From positions 186,001 through 250,000 of the forward strand of contig CANMOY010000004.1 of NCBI GenBank assembly GCA_947499595.1: a DNA stretch of 64,000 nt. The letters are read 5' to 3'. The notes under the pieces are model-generated. The model saw only the letters and a program-made list of their open reading frames with translations, did not search any database and was not told the origin of the DNA. Below, piece after piece: positions 24,994 to 35,124 of this stretch (position 1 is its first letter; every line of letters begins with the position of its first letter). A program made the position numbers and the translations under genes. The stretch is from an uncultured Mesonia sp. (GTDB taxonomy: Bacteria; Bacteroidota; Bacteroidia; Flavobacteriales; Flavobacteriaceae).

Positions 24994-25752
24994 ATGAAAG
25001 CTTATTTTGCACCATCTTTGCCTTTACCCGAAGAAATTATTTACTCTTGTATAGAGAATTTTGATTTAAAGGGTACTGAGTTAGGTAATCAAGATCGAAA
25101 TAAAATTAAGTGTTTTGAGACCGAGTATGGAATTACTGTTAACGTAAAGGCCTTCAAAATTCCGAATCTAGTGAACAAGGTAGTTTACCGATTTTTTAGA
25201 AAAAGTAAGGCACAACGGTCTTTCGAATATGCGAAGCAGTTGCAAAAAAAAGGCCTTGGGACACCCCTGCCATTAGCTTATTTAGAAGCCAAAAGCTTGC
25301 TTTGTTTTGGTAAAAGTTATTATGTATGTGAGCATATTGAAGCAGACTATACTTATCGAGATTTCACAAAAGATTTTACTATTCCTAATTATGAGAAAAT
25401 TTTAAGAGCTTTTACCCGATTTACTTTTAAGCTACACGAGAATAATATACTTTTTCTCGATCATTCGCCGGGTAACACCCTGATTAAACTTGAAGATGGT
25501 GAACCTAATTTTTATTTGGTTGATCTTAACAGGATGCTATTTAAATCTTTGAACCTTGACGAACGCATTAAAAATTTTGCAAGGTTAACTACACATAAAA
25601 ATATGGTAGAGATAATGAGTGACGAATATGCAAAATGTATGCAAGTACCTTTTGATGTGGTTTTTGAAAAGATGTGGGCAGAAACTCAAGATTTTCAAGA
25701 AAAGTTTAAGCGAAAAAAGAGATTAAAAAAGAAAATTAAGTTTTGGAAGTAA
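24994..25752 (+). CDS. Kdo/WaaP-type lipopolysaccharide kinase-like protein
   Basis: A 252-residue protein-kinase-fold enzyme of the lipopolysaccharide kinase (KdkA/WaaP/InaA) group. Visible kinase elements are the strand-3 lysine in 'VNVKAFKIP' (K52 or K55), the helix-C glutamate in 'RSFEYAKQL' (E78), the catalytic loop 'LDHSPGNTLI' (D156, N161) and the metal-binding Asp in 'LVDLNRM' (D177, DLN instead of DFG). It most likely phosphorylates the Kdo/inner-core region of LPS, a step important for outer-membrane stability. It lies alone on the plus strand between minus-strand glycosyltransferases; a convergent WaaE-like gene ends 8 bp past its stop. Confidence 0.82.
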   Translation: MKAYFAPSLPLPEEIIYSCIENFDLKGTELGNQDRNKIKCFETEYGITVNVKAFKIPNLVNKVVYRFFRKSKAQRSFEYAKQLQKKGLGTPLPLAYLEAKSLLCFGKSYYVCEHIEADYTYRDFTKDFTIPNYEKILRAFTRFTFKLHENNILFLDHSPGNTLIKLEDGEPNFYLVDLNRMLFKSLNLDERIKNFARLTTHKNMVEIMSDEYAKCMQVPFDVVFEKMWAETQDFQEKFKRKKRLKKKIKFWK

Positions 25753-25774
25753 CCGAGGATTACCTTCGGTTTTT
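25751..25774. terminator. Hairpin terminator, kinase-like gene / WaaE-like gene
   Basis: aaccgagg (25751-25758) pairs with ccttcggtt (25763-25771) with one bulged base, then T-rich sequence. It overlaps both convergent stop codons. Confidence 0.6.
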
Positions 25775-26518
25775 GCGCAATAACCATACTTTGGCGTAAC
25801 GCATTACTACCGTATAACTTTTTATGTAGGCAATGATAAATCCTACTACACCATCTCTAAAACCGCATTGCAAAAAATAATGTTTAAAAAAACTCCATAA
25901 GGGTTTAATGACAAAATGGTAGACGGTAAGTTTGCCGGTAGTTTTATCATAATCTTTGGCCTGCCACCAAGCATACCTATTCATCTTCTCTAAGTATTGG
26001 TCTAATGAAATATAGGTGTTGTGATAAAATTTATTTTTTAGTTTTCCTAATTTGCCATTAGCTATAATTTCGGCATGAACTTTTTTGTCCTCGTATTGGC
26101 AAAAATCTCGTTTAAATAGGCGAATAACCTTATCATTTCTCCAACCACTATGGTTTACGGGTTCACCCATAAAGTGATTTTTTCTACCAATCCAATAACC
26201 AACCGTACCGTCTTGTGGTGGGTTAGCCAGAATTGCCTTTATTTCTTTCTCTAATTGTGGGGTTACGCGCTCATCTGCGTCAACCAACAATATCCACTGG
26301 TGTTCTGCTTGAGGGATAGCCCAATTCTTCTGTGAAGCAGAGTATTTATATTCTCTTCGAATAACACGGCTAGCTAATTTTTTTGCTTTTTCATAAGTTC
26401 CATCCGTGCTAAAACTATCAACAACCAAAATTTCATCGGCAAAATGAACAGATTGAATGACTTCTTCAATGTTGTGAAGTTCATTTCCTGTAGGTATTAT
26501 GGCTGTTAATTTTTCCAA
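25760..26518 (-). CDS. WaaE/KdtX-like family 2 glycosyltransferase (TTG start)
   Basis: A 252-residue GT2 of the WaaE/KdtX type that adds a sugar to the LPS inner core. It shows 'EILVVDSFSTDGTYE', 'ASQKNWAI', the metal motif 'LLVDADERVTP' and 'HAEIIANGKLGKL' (key H). I place the start at a TTG (26516-26518): this gives the family-typical N-terminus MEKLTAIIP, and an exact promoter box TATTTTTG covers 26549-26556, which would place the transcript start downstream of the ATG at 26551. The ATG alternative would add 11 residues (MPLSIKVSHFF). Convergent with the kinase-like gene, fitting a joint role in core assembly. Confidence 0.87.
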   Translation of the reverse strand: MEKLTAIIPTGNELHNIEEVIQSVHFADEILVVDSFSTDGTYEKAKKLASRVIRREYKYSASQKNWAIPQAEHQWILLVDADERVTPQLEKEIKAILANPPQDGTVGYWIGRKNHFMGEPVNHSGWRNDKVIRLFKRDFCQYEDKKVHAEIIANGKLGKLKNKFYHNTYISLDQYLEKMNRYAWWQAKDYDKTTGKLTVYHFVIKPLWSFFKHYFLQCGFRDGVVGFIIAYIKSYTVVMRYAKVWLLRKNRR

Positions 26519-26548
26519 AAAAAAGTGACTGACTTTTATACTAAGGGG

Positions 26549-26556
26549 CAAAAATA
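26549..26556 (-). promoter_or_regulatory. -7 promoter element TATTTTTG for the WaaE-like gene
   Basis: Exact TAnnTTTG on the minus strand. It overlaps the ATG at 26551, so that codon would lie upstream of the transcript start; a TTG at 26518 then fits with a leader near 27 bases. Confidence 0.45.
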
Positions 26557-26692
26557 GAATTTATTTAAAGCCTAAGGTAGTATTTAGCAAAAAAATATTC
26601 TACCGGCTCTACCTCTAGATGTATCAAATAAAAAAAGGTTGCGTTTTTTTAGGGTTTTTTATAAATCACTGTAATTTTCTAAGTGAAATGTT

Positions 26693-26700
26693 TATTTTTG
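26693..26700 (+). promoter_or_regulatory. -7 promoter element TATTTTTG for the GT2 gene at 26731
   Basis: Exact TAnnTTTG, 30 bases before the GTG start; no clear -33 box. Confidence 0.45.
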
Positions 26701-26730
26701 ACTCGTTTAAAAAAGATTTAGTTAGCATAC

Positions 26731-27561
26731 GTGTTCTCAAAACCTCAAATATCGGTTATTATAAGTACTTATAATTCTGAAAAGTGGCTTGAAAAAGTGC
26801 TTTGGGGTTATGCTTGTCAAAATTTTGATAATTTTGAGTTGGTACTAGCCGATGACGGCTCTAAAAAGCCAACCTTTGACTTGATTGAGCAAATGCGAGG
26901 CCAGTTACCTTATGAAATAAAACACATTTGGCAAGAAGATGAAGGTTTTCAAAAATCTAAAATTCTAAATAAAGCGATTTTGGCTTGTGACAGCGATTAT
27001 ATACTCATGTCTGACGGAGATTGCATACCTAGACAAGACTTCGTGAGTCAGCATTTAAATTATAGAGAAAAAGGATATTTTCTATCTGGTGGTTATTTTA
27101 TGTTGCCCTTAGCTATATCTGAGTTAATAACTAAAGAAGATATTCTTAAACAACGTTGTTTTGATGTGGCATGGTTAAAAGCTCGCGGACTTAAAGCATC
27201 TTTTAAAAACACTAAGTTGCGTGCGAACAATAAGCTAAATGCAATTCTAAATTTTATTACACCAACCAATGCCAGTTGGAATGGTCACAATGCCAGCGGT
27301 TGGAAAGCGGATATATTGGCGGTAAATGGTTTTGATGAACGCATGCAATACGGAGGACAAGATCGTGAGCTGGGCGAGCGCTTATTTAACTTCGGAATAA
27401 AATCTAAACAAATTCGATACTCGGCCATCTGTGTACATCTTGATCATCCGCGCGGTTATAAAACACCCGAATCTATAAATAAAAATCTTGCCATCAGAGC
27501 GGATACTAAAAATAAAAAGTCAAAGTGGACCGCCTTTGGTATTCAAAAGAACACCAATTAA
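26731..27561 (+). CDS. Family 2 glycosyltransferase with GT7-like C-terminal motif (GTG start)
   Basis: A 276-residue GT-A enzyme. N-terminal 'ISVIISTYNSEKWLEKVL' (7-24), 'LADDGS', metal motif 'LMSDGDCIP' (DxD), and a galactosyltransferase-type C-terminal motif 'GWKADILAVNGFDERMQYG' followed by 'GQDRELGERLF'. This organisation is common in Bacteroidota LPS and capsule loci. The start is GTG: an in-frame TAG lies four codons upstream and no ATG is available before the conserved strand. It runs convergent to the ATP-grasp gene, the two stop codons sharing the bases TTAA, with no terminator between. Confidence 0.9.
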   Translation: MFSKPQISVIISTYNSEKWLEKVLWGYACQNFDNFELVLADDGSKKPTFDLIEQMRGQLPYEIKHIWQEDEGFQKSKILNKAILACDSDYILMSDGDCIPRQDFVSQHLNYREKGYFLSGGYFMLPLAISELITKEDILKQRCFDVAWLKARGLKASFKNTKLRANNKLNAILNFITPTNASWNGHNASGWKADILAVNGFDERMQYGGQDRELGERLFNFGIKSKQIRYSAICVHLDHPRGYKTPESINKNLAIRADTKNKKSKWTAFGIQKNTN

Positions 27562-28460
27562 ACCTCTTTTATTTCTTTCTTATTTTCAGGTAATGCGGGT
27601 AGTTTTATCATATCTCCCAGAATTTTATTGTAATGAGCAGGGTGAAAGTCACTTCTTCCATCGGCAGGATAAAATGTCATTTCTCCAAAAATGGTCTTGT
27701 TTTTTATTGAGTATAAATCAACTCTTACAAAAGGAAATTTATCTGCCAATTTAGTAGCCACTTGAATCATTTCATCAAAATTATCGGGTTTTTCTAACGC
27801 ACCAGAATAAACTTTGACTGTTTTTTTATATAAATCTAATTTTTTCCAATTTAAATCGTAAAATACCCGTTGATCGTTTACACCTCGTTCAAGGTCTATT
27901 TGAACAAATTTAGGCTCTCCGTTGAAACAAAAGAATTTATAATCTAAAATTACATCTTTGTCCATTTCCTCTAAATACTTTTCTGCAATTAATCTAGGAG
28001 GAACATTTTTATAAGCCCATTCAAGTCCGCCACGATAATATTGGTTTTTATGCATCCATTTATTCATTAAAAACCTTGCTTTATTTCGGTTCAGCTTTGT
28101 TTTGTCTTTAACAATGAGGTTAAAGTGAAAGCCGTGCACACCTTTAATTACAAATTTATTAGGCAACTCGTCAAAATTGACTTTGGAGGCTTTGTCATAA
28201 ACAGCGATTAAATCATTTAAGTATTGCTCGCCCACTTTTTCTTTTACATATTCTCTTACCGCATACTTATCAACCAATTTGGTAAGAATATCTGGGTGGT
28301 AATAGGTCTTCAGCCACTGTATTTTTTGATTAAACTCCACAGGATTTTTCAAATCTAATTTCTTACCCAAGTAGTATTCATAGTAAATGGGCATATAGAT
28401 CTCAGGAGGGAGAAACTTCATTTTTTTTAGAATACCATAGAGTAATTTTTTTGCTCCCAT
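27558..28460 (-). CDS. TupA-like ATP-grasp ligase
   Basis: A 300-residue protein of the TupA-like ATP-grasp family, named after a Bacillus teichuronopeptide synthesis protein. Features are 'FNQKIQWLKTYYHPDILTKLVDKYAVREYV' (43-72, key K..W.K and D-K), 'KFVIKGVHGFHFNLIVKDK' (about 103-121, nucleotide-binding lysines), 'RLIAEKYLEE', 'LDYKFFCFNGEPKFVQID' and 'PFVRVDLYSI' with the metal-binding acidic residues, then 'GEMTFYPADG'. The fold usually makes amide or peptide-like bonds with ATP. With a GT9 gene directly upstream (1-bp gap) it may decorate an envelope glycan with an amino acid; that is inference. Confidence 0.82.
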   Translation of the reverse strand: MGAKKLLYGILKKMKFLPPEIYMPIYYEYYLGKKLDLKNPVEFNQKIQWLKTYYHPDILTKLVDKYAVREYVKEKVGEQYLNDLIAVYDKASKVNFDELPNKFVIKGVHGFHFNLIVKDKTKLNRNKARFLMNKWMHKNQYYRGGLEWAYKNVPPRLIAEKYLEEMDKDVILDYKFFCFNGEPKFVQIDLERGVNDQRVFYDLNWKKLDLYKKTVKVYSGALEKPDNFDEMIQVATKLADKFPFVRVDLYSIKNKTIFGEMTFYPADGRSDFHPAHYNKILGDMIKLPALPENKKEIKEV

Positions 28461-28461
28461 A

Positions 28462-29532
28462 TTAAGCTTTGATCGATTTTTGAATAAATTGAACTAATTT
28501 TTTTTCCAATAAGTAGGGTTCGAATTTTGAATAATATTCTTGCTGGTTTTTCCTTAAAAACTTTCTGTTCTTATCCGAAAATAATTCGGGCTTAAAATCT
28601 TTTAAATGAACGTTCAAGTGTTTTTTATCTGAATCATTGTTACCCCAGGTTTCTTTTCTAATCCAAGGAGAGAAGATAGCAAAACTAGGTATGTTTACTG
28701 CTTTAGCCATGTGAATTGCGCCACCTTCATTACCAATCATAGCCTTACAAAAAGAGGTAAGTACAATAAACTCTCTTAAACTAGGAGTATAGAAATCTAT
28801 TATGGAATCTAAGGTTTGCTTCTGGCAATGTGATTTTAATTCATCTACAAATTTGCTTTGATGTGGAATATAATTAAATAAGAAAGTAATTTCATTAAAT
28901 TCCGCTTTAAGCGTATTTAAAAGCTGCGCCAAATAGGGCAGGGGGTAAGTTTTATCGGGAGAACTGCCCAAGATATTTACCATTACAGGAAATTTATTTT
29001 CTAAACTTATATTCTTTTGCGTTAATTGCATTTTTAGCTGGCTCCTTTCTTCTTCATTCAAGAAAATCTTAGGGTCTACATCATAATTGATATCTTTGAA
29101 TAAAGGTTCCAGCATTTTTAATCGGTTTTCTTGAGCAAGCGGAATTCCTTTGTTTCTATTCTTTCGAGATTCAATAGGGTGTGTGTAGGCCCAATTGAGG
29201 TATGACTTTGATTTACCGATTCTAATTTTGGCTCGTGAAAAGAAGCTGATTAGGGCGCTCGCGTTTTTGCTGTAAACGTCAATTACGACGTCGTAATTTT
29301 CTTTACGGATGCTTTTTAAAAAGCTGTAAAATTTTATTTTACTCTTTTCAACTTGAGGTGTAAATTCGATTATTTTATCGATGTACGGATTGTTCAATAC
29401 TACCGGTAAGGTGTGCGAATATATAAGGTAATGTAACTCAGCAGAAGGATTTTCCTTTCTAATCGCTTCGAATAAAATAGACGAGGTTAATACGTCTCCA
29501 ATCATCTTCTGCTGAATTATTAAAATTTTCAT
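28462..29532 (-). CDS. Glycosyltransferase family 9 (heptosyltransferase-like)
   Basis: A 356-residue GT-B enzyme of the GT9 family, which transfers heptose or related sugars to the LPS inner core. 'MKILIIQQKMIGDVLTSS' (1-18) is the family start, 'LHYLIYSHTLPVVLNNPYID' follows, and the donor site is 'FCKAMIGNEGGAIHMAKAV' (about 275-293) with 'PSFAIFSPW'. It starts one base after dapD and ends one base before the ATP-grasp gene, so all three should be on one transcript. Acceptor and donor are not known. Confidence 0.9.
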   Translation of the reverse strand: MKILIIQQKMIGDVLTSSILFEAIRKENPSAELHYLIYSHTLPVVLNNPYIDKIIEFTPQVEKSKIKFYSFLKSIRKENYDVVIDVYSKNASALISFFSRAKIRIGKSKSYLNWAYTHPIESRKNRNKGIPLAQENRLKMLEPLFKDINYDVDPKIFLNEEERSQLKMQLTQKNISLENKFPVMVNILGSSPDKTYPLPYLAQLLNTLKAEFNEITFLFNYIPHQSKFVDELKSHCQKQTLDSIIDFYTPSLREFIVLTSFCKAMIGNEGGAIHMAKAVNIPSFAIFSPWIRKETWGNNDSDKKHLNVHLKDFKPELFSDKNRKFLRKNQQEYYSKFEPYLLEKKLVQFIQKSIKA

Positions 29533-29533
29533 A

Positions 29534-30349
29534 CTATACGGCTACGTCATACGTTCGTAATGCGTCATTTAGCGAGGTTTTCTTATTGGTGCTCTCTTTT
29601 CTCTTTCCGATAATCAAAGCACAAGGAACCTGAAATTCTCCCGCAGGAAACGTTTTGGTATAACTACCTGGTATGACAACAGAGCGAGCGGGTACAATAC
29701 CTTTCATCTCTTTTGGTGTGTCGCCGGTAACGTCTATAATTTTAGTCGATGCTGTTAAAACCACATTTGCCCCTAGAACAGCTTCTTGTTCTACGCGCAC
29801 TCCTTCTACAACAATACTTCTAGATCCTAAAAAAGCATTGTCTTCAATAATTACAGGCGCGGCTTGCAAGGGTTCTAGAACACCACCAATTCCAACTCCT
29901 CCAGATAAATGAACATTTTTACCTATTTGCGCACAGCTCCCTACGGTTGCCCAAGTGTCTACCATCGTTCCTTCGTCTACATAAGCGCCTATATTAACAT
30001 AACTAGGCATCATAATAACGCCTTTAGATATATAAGCGCCGTGCCTTGCTACAGCATTAGGCACAACACGAATTCCTTTTTCTTTATAGCCTGTTTTAAG
30101 TGGCATTTTATCGTGGTATTCAAATATACCAGCTTCTAGAGTTTCCATTTTTTGAATCGGGAAATAAAGTACAACGGCCTTTTTCACCCATTCATTAACC
30201 TGCCAACCAGCAGCAGTAGGCTCTGCACAACGCAAAGATCCTTCATCTATTAATTGTATTACTTTTCGTATAGCTTGTATCGTATCGGTATTTTGTAATA
30301 AACTTCTATCGTTCCAAGCCTCTTCAATGCTTTTTTGTAGCCTTTCCAT
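29534..30349 (-). CDS. dapD: Tetrahydrodipicolinate N-succinyltransferase
   Basis: Succinylates tetrahydrodipicolinate in the succinylase branch of the DAP/lysine pathway, which also supplies peptidoglycan cross-links. The product is 271 residues, full length. A helical N-terminal domain is followed by left-handed beta-helix hexapeptide repeats ('GVIMMPSYVNIGAYVDEGTM', 'VGSCAQIGKNVHLSGGVGIG', 'VIIEDNAFLGSRSIVVEGV'). It is the first gene of dapD-GT9-ATP-grasp and is divergent from ruvX. dapA, which makes its precursor's parent compound, is also in this window at 38399. Confidence 0.97.
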   Translation of the reverse strand: MERLQKSIEEAWNDRSLLQNTDTIQAIRKVIQLIDEGSLRCAEPTAAGWQVNEWVKKAVVLYFPIQKMETLEAGIFEYHDKMPLKTGYKEKGIRVVPNAVARHGAYISKGVIMMPSYVNIGAYVDEGTMVDTWATVGSCAQIGKNVHLSGGVGIGGVLEPLQAAPVIIEDNAFLGSRSIVVEGVRVEQEAVLGANVVLTASTKIIDVTGDTPKEMKGIVPARSVVIPGSYTKTFPAGEFQVPCALIIGKRKESTNKKTSLNDALRTYDVAV

Positions 30350-30413
30350 AAAAATAATTTGGTGTAAATATACAGTATCTGGCCAAAATAGAAATCTATT
30401 TTTAAAGAAGTAT

Positions 30414-30421
30414 TAAATTTG
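30414..30421 (+). promoter_or_regulatory. -7 promoter element TAAATTTG for ruvX
   Basis: Exact TAnnTTTG, 18 bases before the ATG at 30440. It overlaps the TTG at 30419, ruling that out as the start. Confidence 0.5.
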
Positions 30422-30439
30422 CAAAAAATCAAACCTTTT

Positions 30440-30856
30440 ATGCCTCGAATTTTAGCCATTGACTTCGGTACCAAAAGAACTGGAGTTGCCGTAACCGACG
30501 AAATGCAACTCATAGCTTCTGGTCTCACCACTGTAGAAACTAAACAGTTATTAACTTTTATTAAAGAATATATAGCTAAAGAAAAGGTAGAGTTGTTGGT
30601 GGTGGGTGAACCAAAACAAAGAGATGGCTCTCCTAGCCAGAGCGAAGCACCTATACAGGCTTTTTTAAAAGTGCTGCAAAAAGAATGTCCAGAACTTAAG
30701 GTGCATCGAGAAGATGAGCGATTTACAAGTAAAATGGCTGTTCAAAGTATGATTCAAGGGGGAATGAAAAAGAAAAAAAGAAGAAACAAGGCACTAATTG
30801 ATGAGATTAGTGCAACCATTATTTTACAAAATTATTTGTATTCAAAAAGTAATTAG
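30440..30856 (+). CDS. ruvX: Putative pre-16S rRNA nuclease / Holliday junction resolvase-like, YqgF family
   Basis: A 138-residue RNase H-fold protein of the YqgF/RuvX family, linked to 16S rRNA 5' maturation and formerly to Holliday junction resolution. Hallmarks: 'RILAIDFGTKRTGVAVTD' at the N-terminus with the first catalytic Asp, 'VVGEPKQRDGSPS' in the middle and 'DERFTSKMA' and 'DEISATIILQNYL' with the later acidic residues. I chose ATG 30440 over a TTG 21 bases upstream because it gives the usual MPRILAID start and the promoter box covers the TTG. def follows 98 bp later with its own promoter. Confidence 0.94.
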   Translation: MPRILAIDFGTKRTGVAVTDEMQLIASGLTTVETKQLLTFIKEYIAKEKVELLVVGEPKQRDGSPSQSEAPIQAFLKVLQKECPELKVHREDERFTSKMAVQSMIQGGMKKKKRRNKALIDEISATIILQNYLYSKSN

Positions 30857-30923
30857 TTCGTAGTTTTTATTATTTTCAACTTGGGATTATAACAAATTGC
30901 TACAAAGTTTAAGGTGCTTTACT

Positions 30924-30931
30924 TACCTTTG
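30924..30931 (+). promoter_or_regulatory. -7 promoter element TACCTTTG for def
   Basis: Exact TAnnTTTG, 23 bases before the ATG at 30955; a TTG at 30897-30899 is a possible -33 box with slightly long spacing. Confidence 0.55.
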
Positions 30932-30954
30932 CACTCTCAAGAAATACAGAATTT

Positions 30955-31545
30955 ATGATTTTACCAATCGTAGCCTACGGAGATCCCGTATTAAAGAAAA
31001 AAGCTAAAGCTATTAATGAAGATTATCCTAAGTTAAAAGAGCTTATAGATAATATGTGGGAAACCATGTATAACGCCTATGGTGTGGGGCTGGCTGCACC
31101 TCAAGTTGGTTTGCCTATTCGTTTATTTGTGATTGATCCTACTCCCTTTGCAGAAGATGAAGATTTAAGCAAAGAAGATAGAGATCAATTACGCGATTTA
31201 AAAAAAGTTTTTATCAATGCTCAAATTGAATCTGAATCGGGAGATGAATGGGCTTTTAATGAAGGCTGCTTAAGTATACCAGATGTGCGTGAAGATGTGT
31301 TTAGAAAGCCAGAGATTACCATCTCTTATTACGATGAAAACTGGGTGAAACATCAAGATACTTTTACAGGATTAGCTGCACGAGTAATTCAACACGAATA
31401 CGATCATATCGAAGGGATTTTGTTTACCGATAAATTGTCTAGTTTGAAAAAGAGATTGATAAAGGGTAAACTTGCTAACATCAGTAAAGGAAAAATTAAA
31501 ATAGACTACCGTATGCGCTTTCCGAAACAAAAAATTGTGCGTTAA
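30955..31545 (+). CDS. def: Peptide deformylase
   Basis: Removes the formyl group from the N-terminal Met of new proteins; a metal hydrolase. The product is 196 residues. All three motifs are intact: 'GVGLAAPQVG' (43-52), 'EGCLSIPDV' (103-111, metal Cys 105) and 'QHEYDHIEGILF' (146-157, metal His 147 and 151, catalytic Glu 148). An inserted acidic loop at about 63-82 is common in Bacteroidota enzymes. It is followed by a DUF5606 gene 59 bp downstream, a neighbourhood seen in other Flavobacteriia. Confidence 0.97.
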   Translation: MILPIVAYGDPVLKKKAKAINEDYPKLKELIDNMWETMYNAYGVGLAAPQVGLPIRLFVIDPTPFAEDEDLSKEDRDQLRDLKKVFINAQIESESGDEWAFNEGCLSIPDVREDVFRKPEITISYYDENWVKHQDTFTGLAARVIQHEYDHIEGILFTDKLSSLKKRLIKGKLANISKGKIKIDYRMRFPKQKIVR

Positions 31546-31604
31546 ACTTGTGAAATAAAGGTAGAGATTAGATATTTGTTTTTTTAATTAACTAAAAATA
31601 GAAT

Positions 31605-32024
31605 ATGAGTTTAGATAAAGTGCTGTCTATTTCGGGAAAACCCGGTTTATATGAATTAAAAGCGCAAACACGAGGTGGCTTTGTAGCGGAGTCTTTAGAT
31701 ACGGGAAAAAAACTTTCTGTAAGCGTACGCCACAATGTAAGTATGTTGAGTGAAATTGCTATTTATACCTATACCGAAGAAGTGCCATTAGGTGAAGTTT
31801 TTCAAAAAATTGCCGAAAAAGAAGATCATAAAGAAAGCAGTGTTAGCCATAAAGAATCAAAGGCAAAACTAGAGGCTTACTTTCAAGAAATTTTACCAGA
31901 ATTTGACGAAGATCGTGTTTATTCAAGCGATATTAAAAAGGTAATTCAATGGTACAATATTTTAATAAAAGCCGGTAAAACCGATTTTAATACAGAAAAG
32001 GAAGAAGAGGCCGTATCAGAATAA
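31605..32024 (+). CDS. DUF5606 family protein
   Basis: A 139-residue protein matching DUF5606, a Bacteroidota family. Its N-terminal half is a small beta-barrel-like unit ('VLSISGKPGLYELKAQTRGG', 'VAESLDTGKKLSVS', 'VSMLSEIAIYT'); the C-terminal half is helical with 'YFQEILPEFDEDRVYSSDIKK' type sequence (key residues PEFDEDRVY, D-I-K-K) and 'WYNIL'. Function unknown. It follows def and is closed by a perfect long inverted-repeat terminator, so def and this gene may be one unit. Confidence 0.82.
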   Translation: MSLDKVLSISGKPGLYELKAQTRGGFVAESLDTGKKLSVSVRHNVSMLSEIAIYTYTEEVPLGEVFQKIAEKEDHKESSVSHKESKAKLEAYFQEILPEFDEDRVYSSDIKKVIQWYNILIKAGKTDFNTEKEEEAVSE

Positions 32025-32050
32025 TAGTTTCTGAATAGCCTTGTAAAATT

Positions 32051-32085
32051 AAAGTCTTTAGCTGCAGCTAAAGACTTTTTTATTT
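32051..32085 (+). terminator. Terminator after the DUF5606 gene
   Basis: A perfect inverted repeat aaagtctttagc-tgca-gctaaagacttt (32051-32078) followed by a T-rich run. Confidence 0.9.
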
Positions 32086-32163
32086 TATTAATGGCATTTA
32101 CTATTAAAACTAAAACTAGTTTACTGCTGTATATTTATTAAATTCGCTTTTAGAGAGTAATAA

Positions 32164-34161
<1,998 letters not shown>

Positions 34162-34167
34162 TTTATA

Positions 34168-34198
34168 AACCGCCAGTGCGAAACAAAGCGCTGGCGGT
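34168..34198. terminator. Convergent hairpin after ligA
   Basis: ccgccagtgc (34170-34179) pairs with gcgctggcgg (34188-34197) with one G-T pair. The T-run is weak, so termination efficiency is uncertain. Confidence 0.6.
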
Positions 34199-34203
34199 AT
34201 AAT

Positions 34204-35121
34204 TTAAACCAGTATGCTTGCCCCTTCGCTACTGATATTTTTTTGGTCGTCTAAATAAAAATCTATTCTGCCTAAATTGATTCCTGCCCAACCTACTTGA
34301 TTTACAAGCACATTTTTATCTTTGGCATTACGGACCACAGTAGGTTTATCTAAAAAAGTATGACTATGCCCACCAATAATCAAATCAATATTTTCGGTTC
34401 GTTTGGCAAGCTTTAAGTCATCAATCTTACCCGATTTATATTGGTAACCCAAATGCGAAAGGCAAATAACTAAATCACATTGCTCTTCATTTTTTAATTG
34501 GTGACTAAGGTCTTGAGCGACCATAACAGGATCATTGTACTGAGTTTCTCTATACATTTTTTTATTTACTAATCCTTCCAATTCAATACCTACGCCAAAA
34601 ACACCAATTTTCACTCCATCTTTTATAAAAATTTCATAAGGTTTTATGTAGCCACCGTCAAGAATAGTATTGGAGAAATCATAGTTACTATTTATAAAAC
34701 TAAATTTAGCATTTGGTATTTGCGCCAACAGGCCGTCTAGACCATTGTCAAAGTCGTGATTTCCCAATGTAGCAGCATCATAACCCATTTTGCTCATAAG
34801 CTTAAATTCAAGCTCTCCTCCATAAAAATTAAAATAAGGCGTGCCTTGAAACATATCGCCCGCATCTAATAAAAGTACATTAGGATTTTCTTTTCTAATT
34901 TTTTGAATTAAAGTATAGCGTTTAGCAACTCCACCAGCATTTGGATTTCTAGCGTTTTGTGGGCTAAAGGGTTCTATATGGCTATGCACATCATTGGTAT
35001 GCAAGATGGTGATATGCTTCTTAAAAGAGGGTTTGAATCCTGTGCTTAAAACGCCTGCACCGGCGATACTTGTAAGAAATCCTGCCGCAGCCGTTTTTTG
35101 AATGAATGTTCTTCTTTTCAT
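34204..35121 (-). CDS. Tat-exported 5'-nucleotidase-type metallophosphoesterase (catalytic half)
   Basis: A 305-residue calcineurin-like phosphoesterase matching only the N-terminal catalytic domain of UshA-type 5'-nucleotidases. A twin-arginine signal is seen (KRRTFIQKTAAAGFLTSIAG, 2-21). Metal ligands are 'HTNDVHSH' (D44, H46), 'LLDAGDMFQG' (D89), 'TLGNHDFD' (N121, H122), 'CLSHLG' and 'GGHSHT'. The substrate-binding C-terminal domain is missing; it is encoded by the gene just upstream on the same strand, 3 bp away. The two products probably act together in the periplasm on nucleotides or related phosphoesters. Confidence 0.88.
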   Translation of the reverse strand: MKRRTFIQKTAAAGFLTSIAGAGVLSTGFKPSFKKHITILHTNDVHSHIEPFSPQNARNPNAGGVAKRYTLIQKIRKENPNVLLLDAGDMFQGTPYFNFYGGELEFKLMSKMGYDAATLGNHDFDNGLDGLLAQIPNAKFSFINSNYDFSNTILDGGYIKPYEIFIKDGVKIGVFGVGIELEGLVNKKMYRETQYNDPVMVAQDLSHQLKNEEQCDLVICLSHLGYQYKSGKIDDLKLAKRTENIDLIIGGHSHTFLDKPTVVRNAKDKNVLVNQVGWAGINLGRIDFYLDDQKNISSEGASILV

Positions 35122-35124
35122 GAC

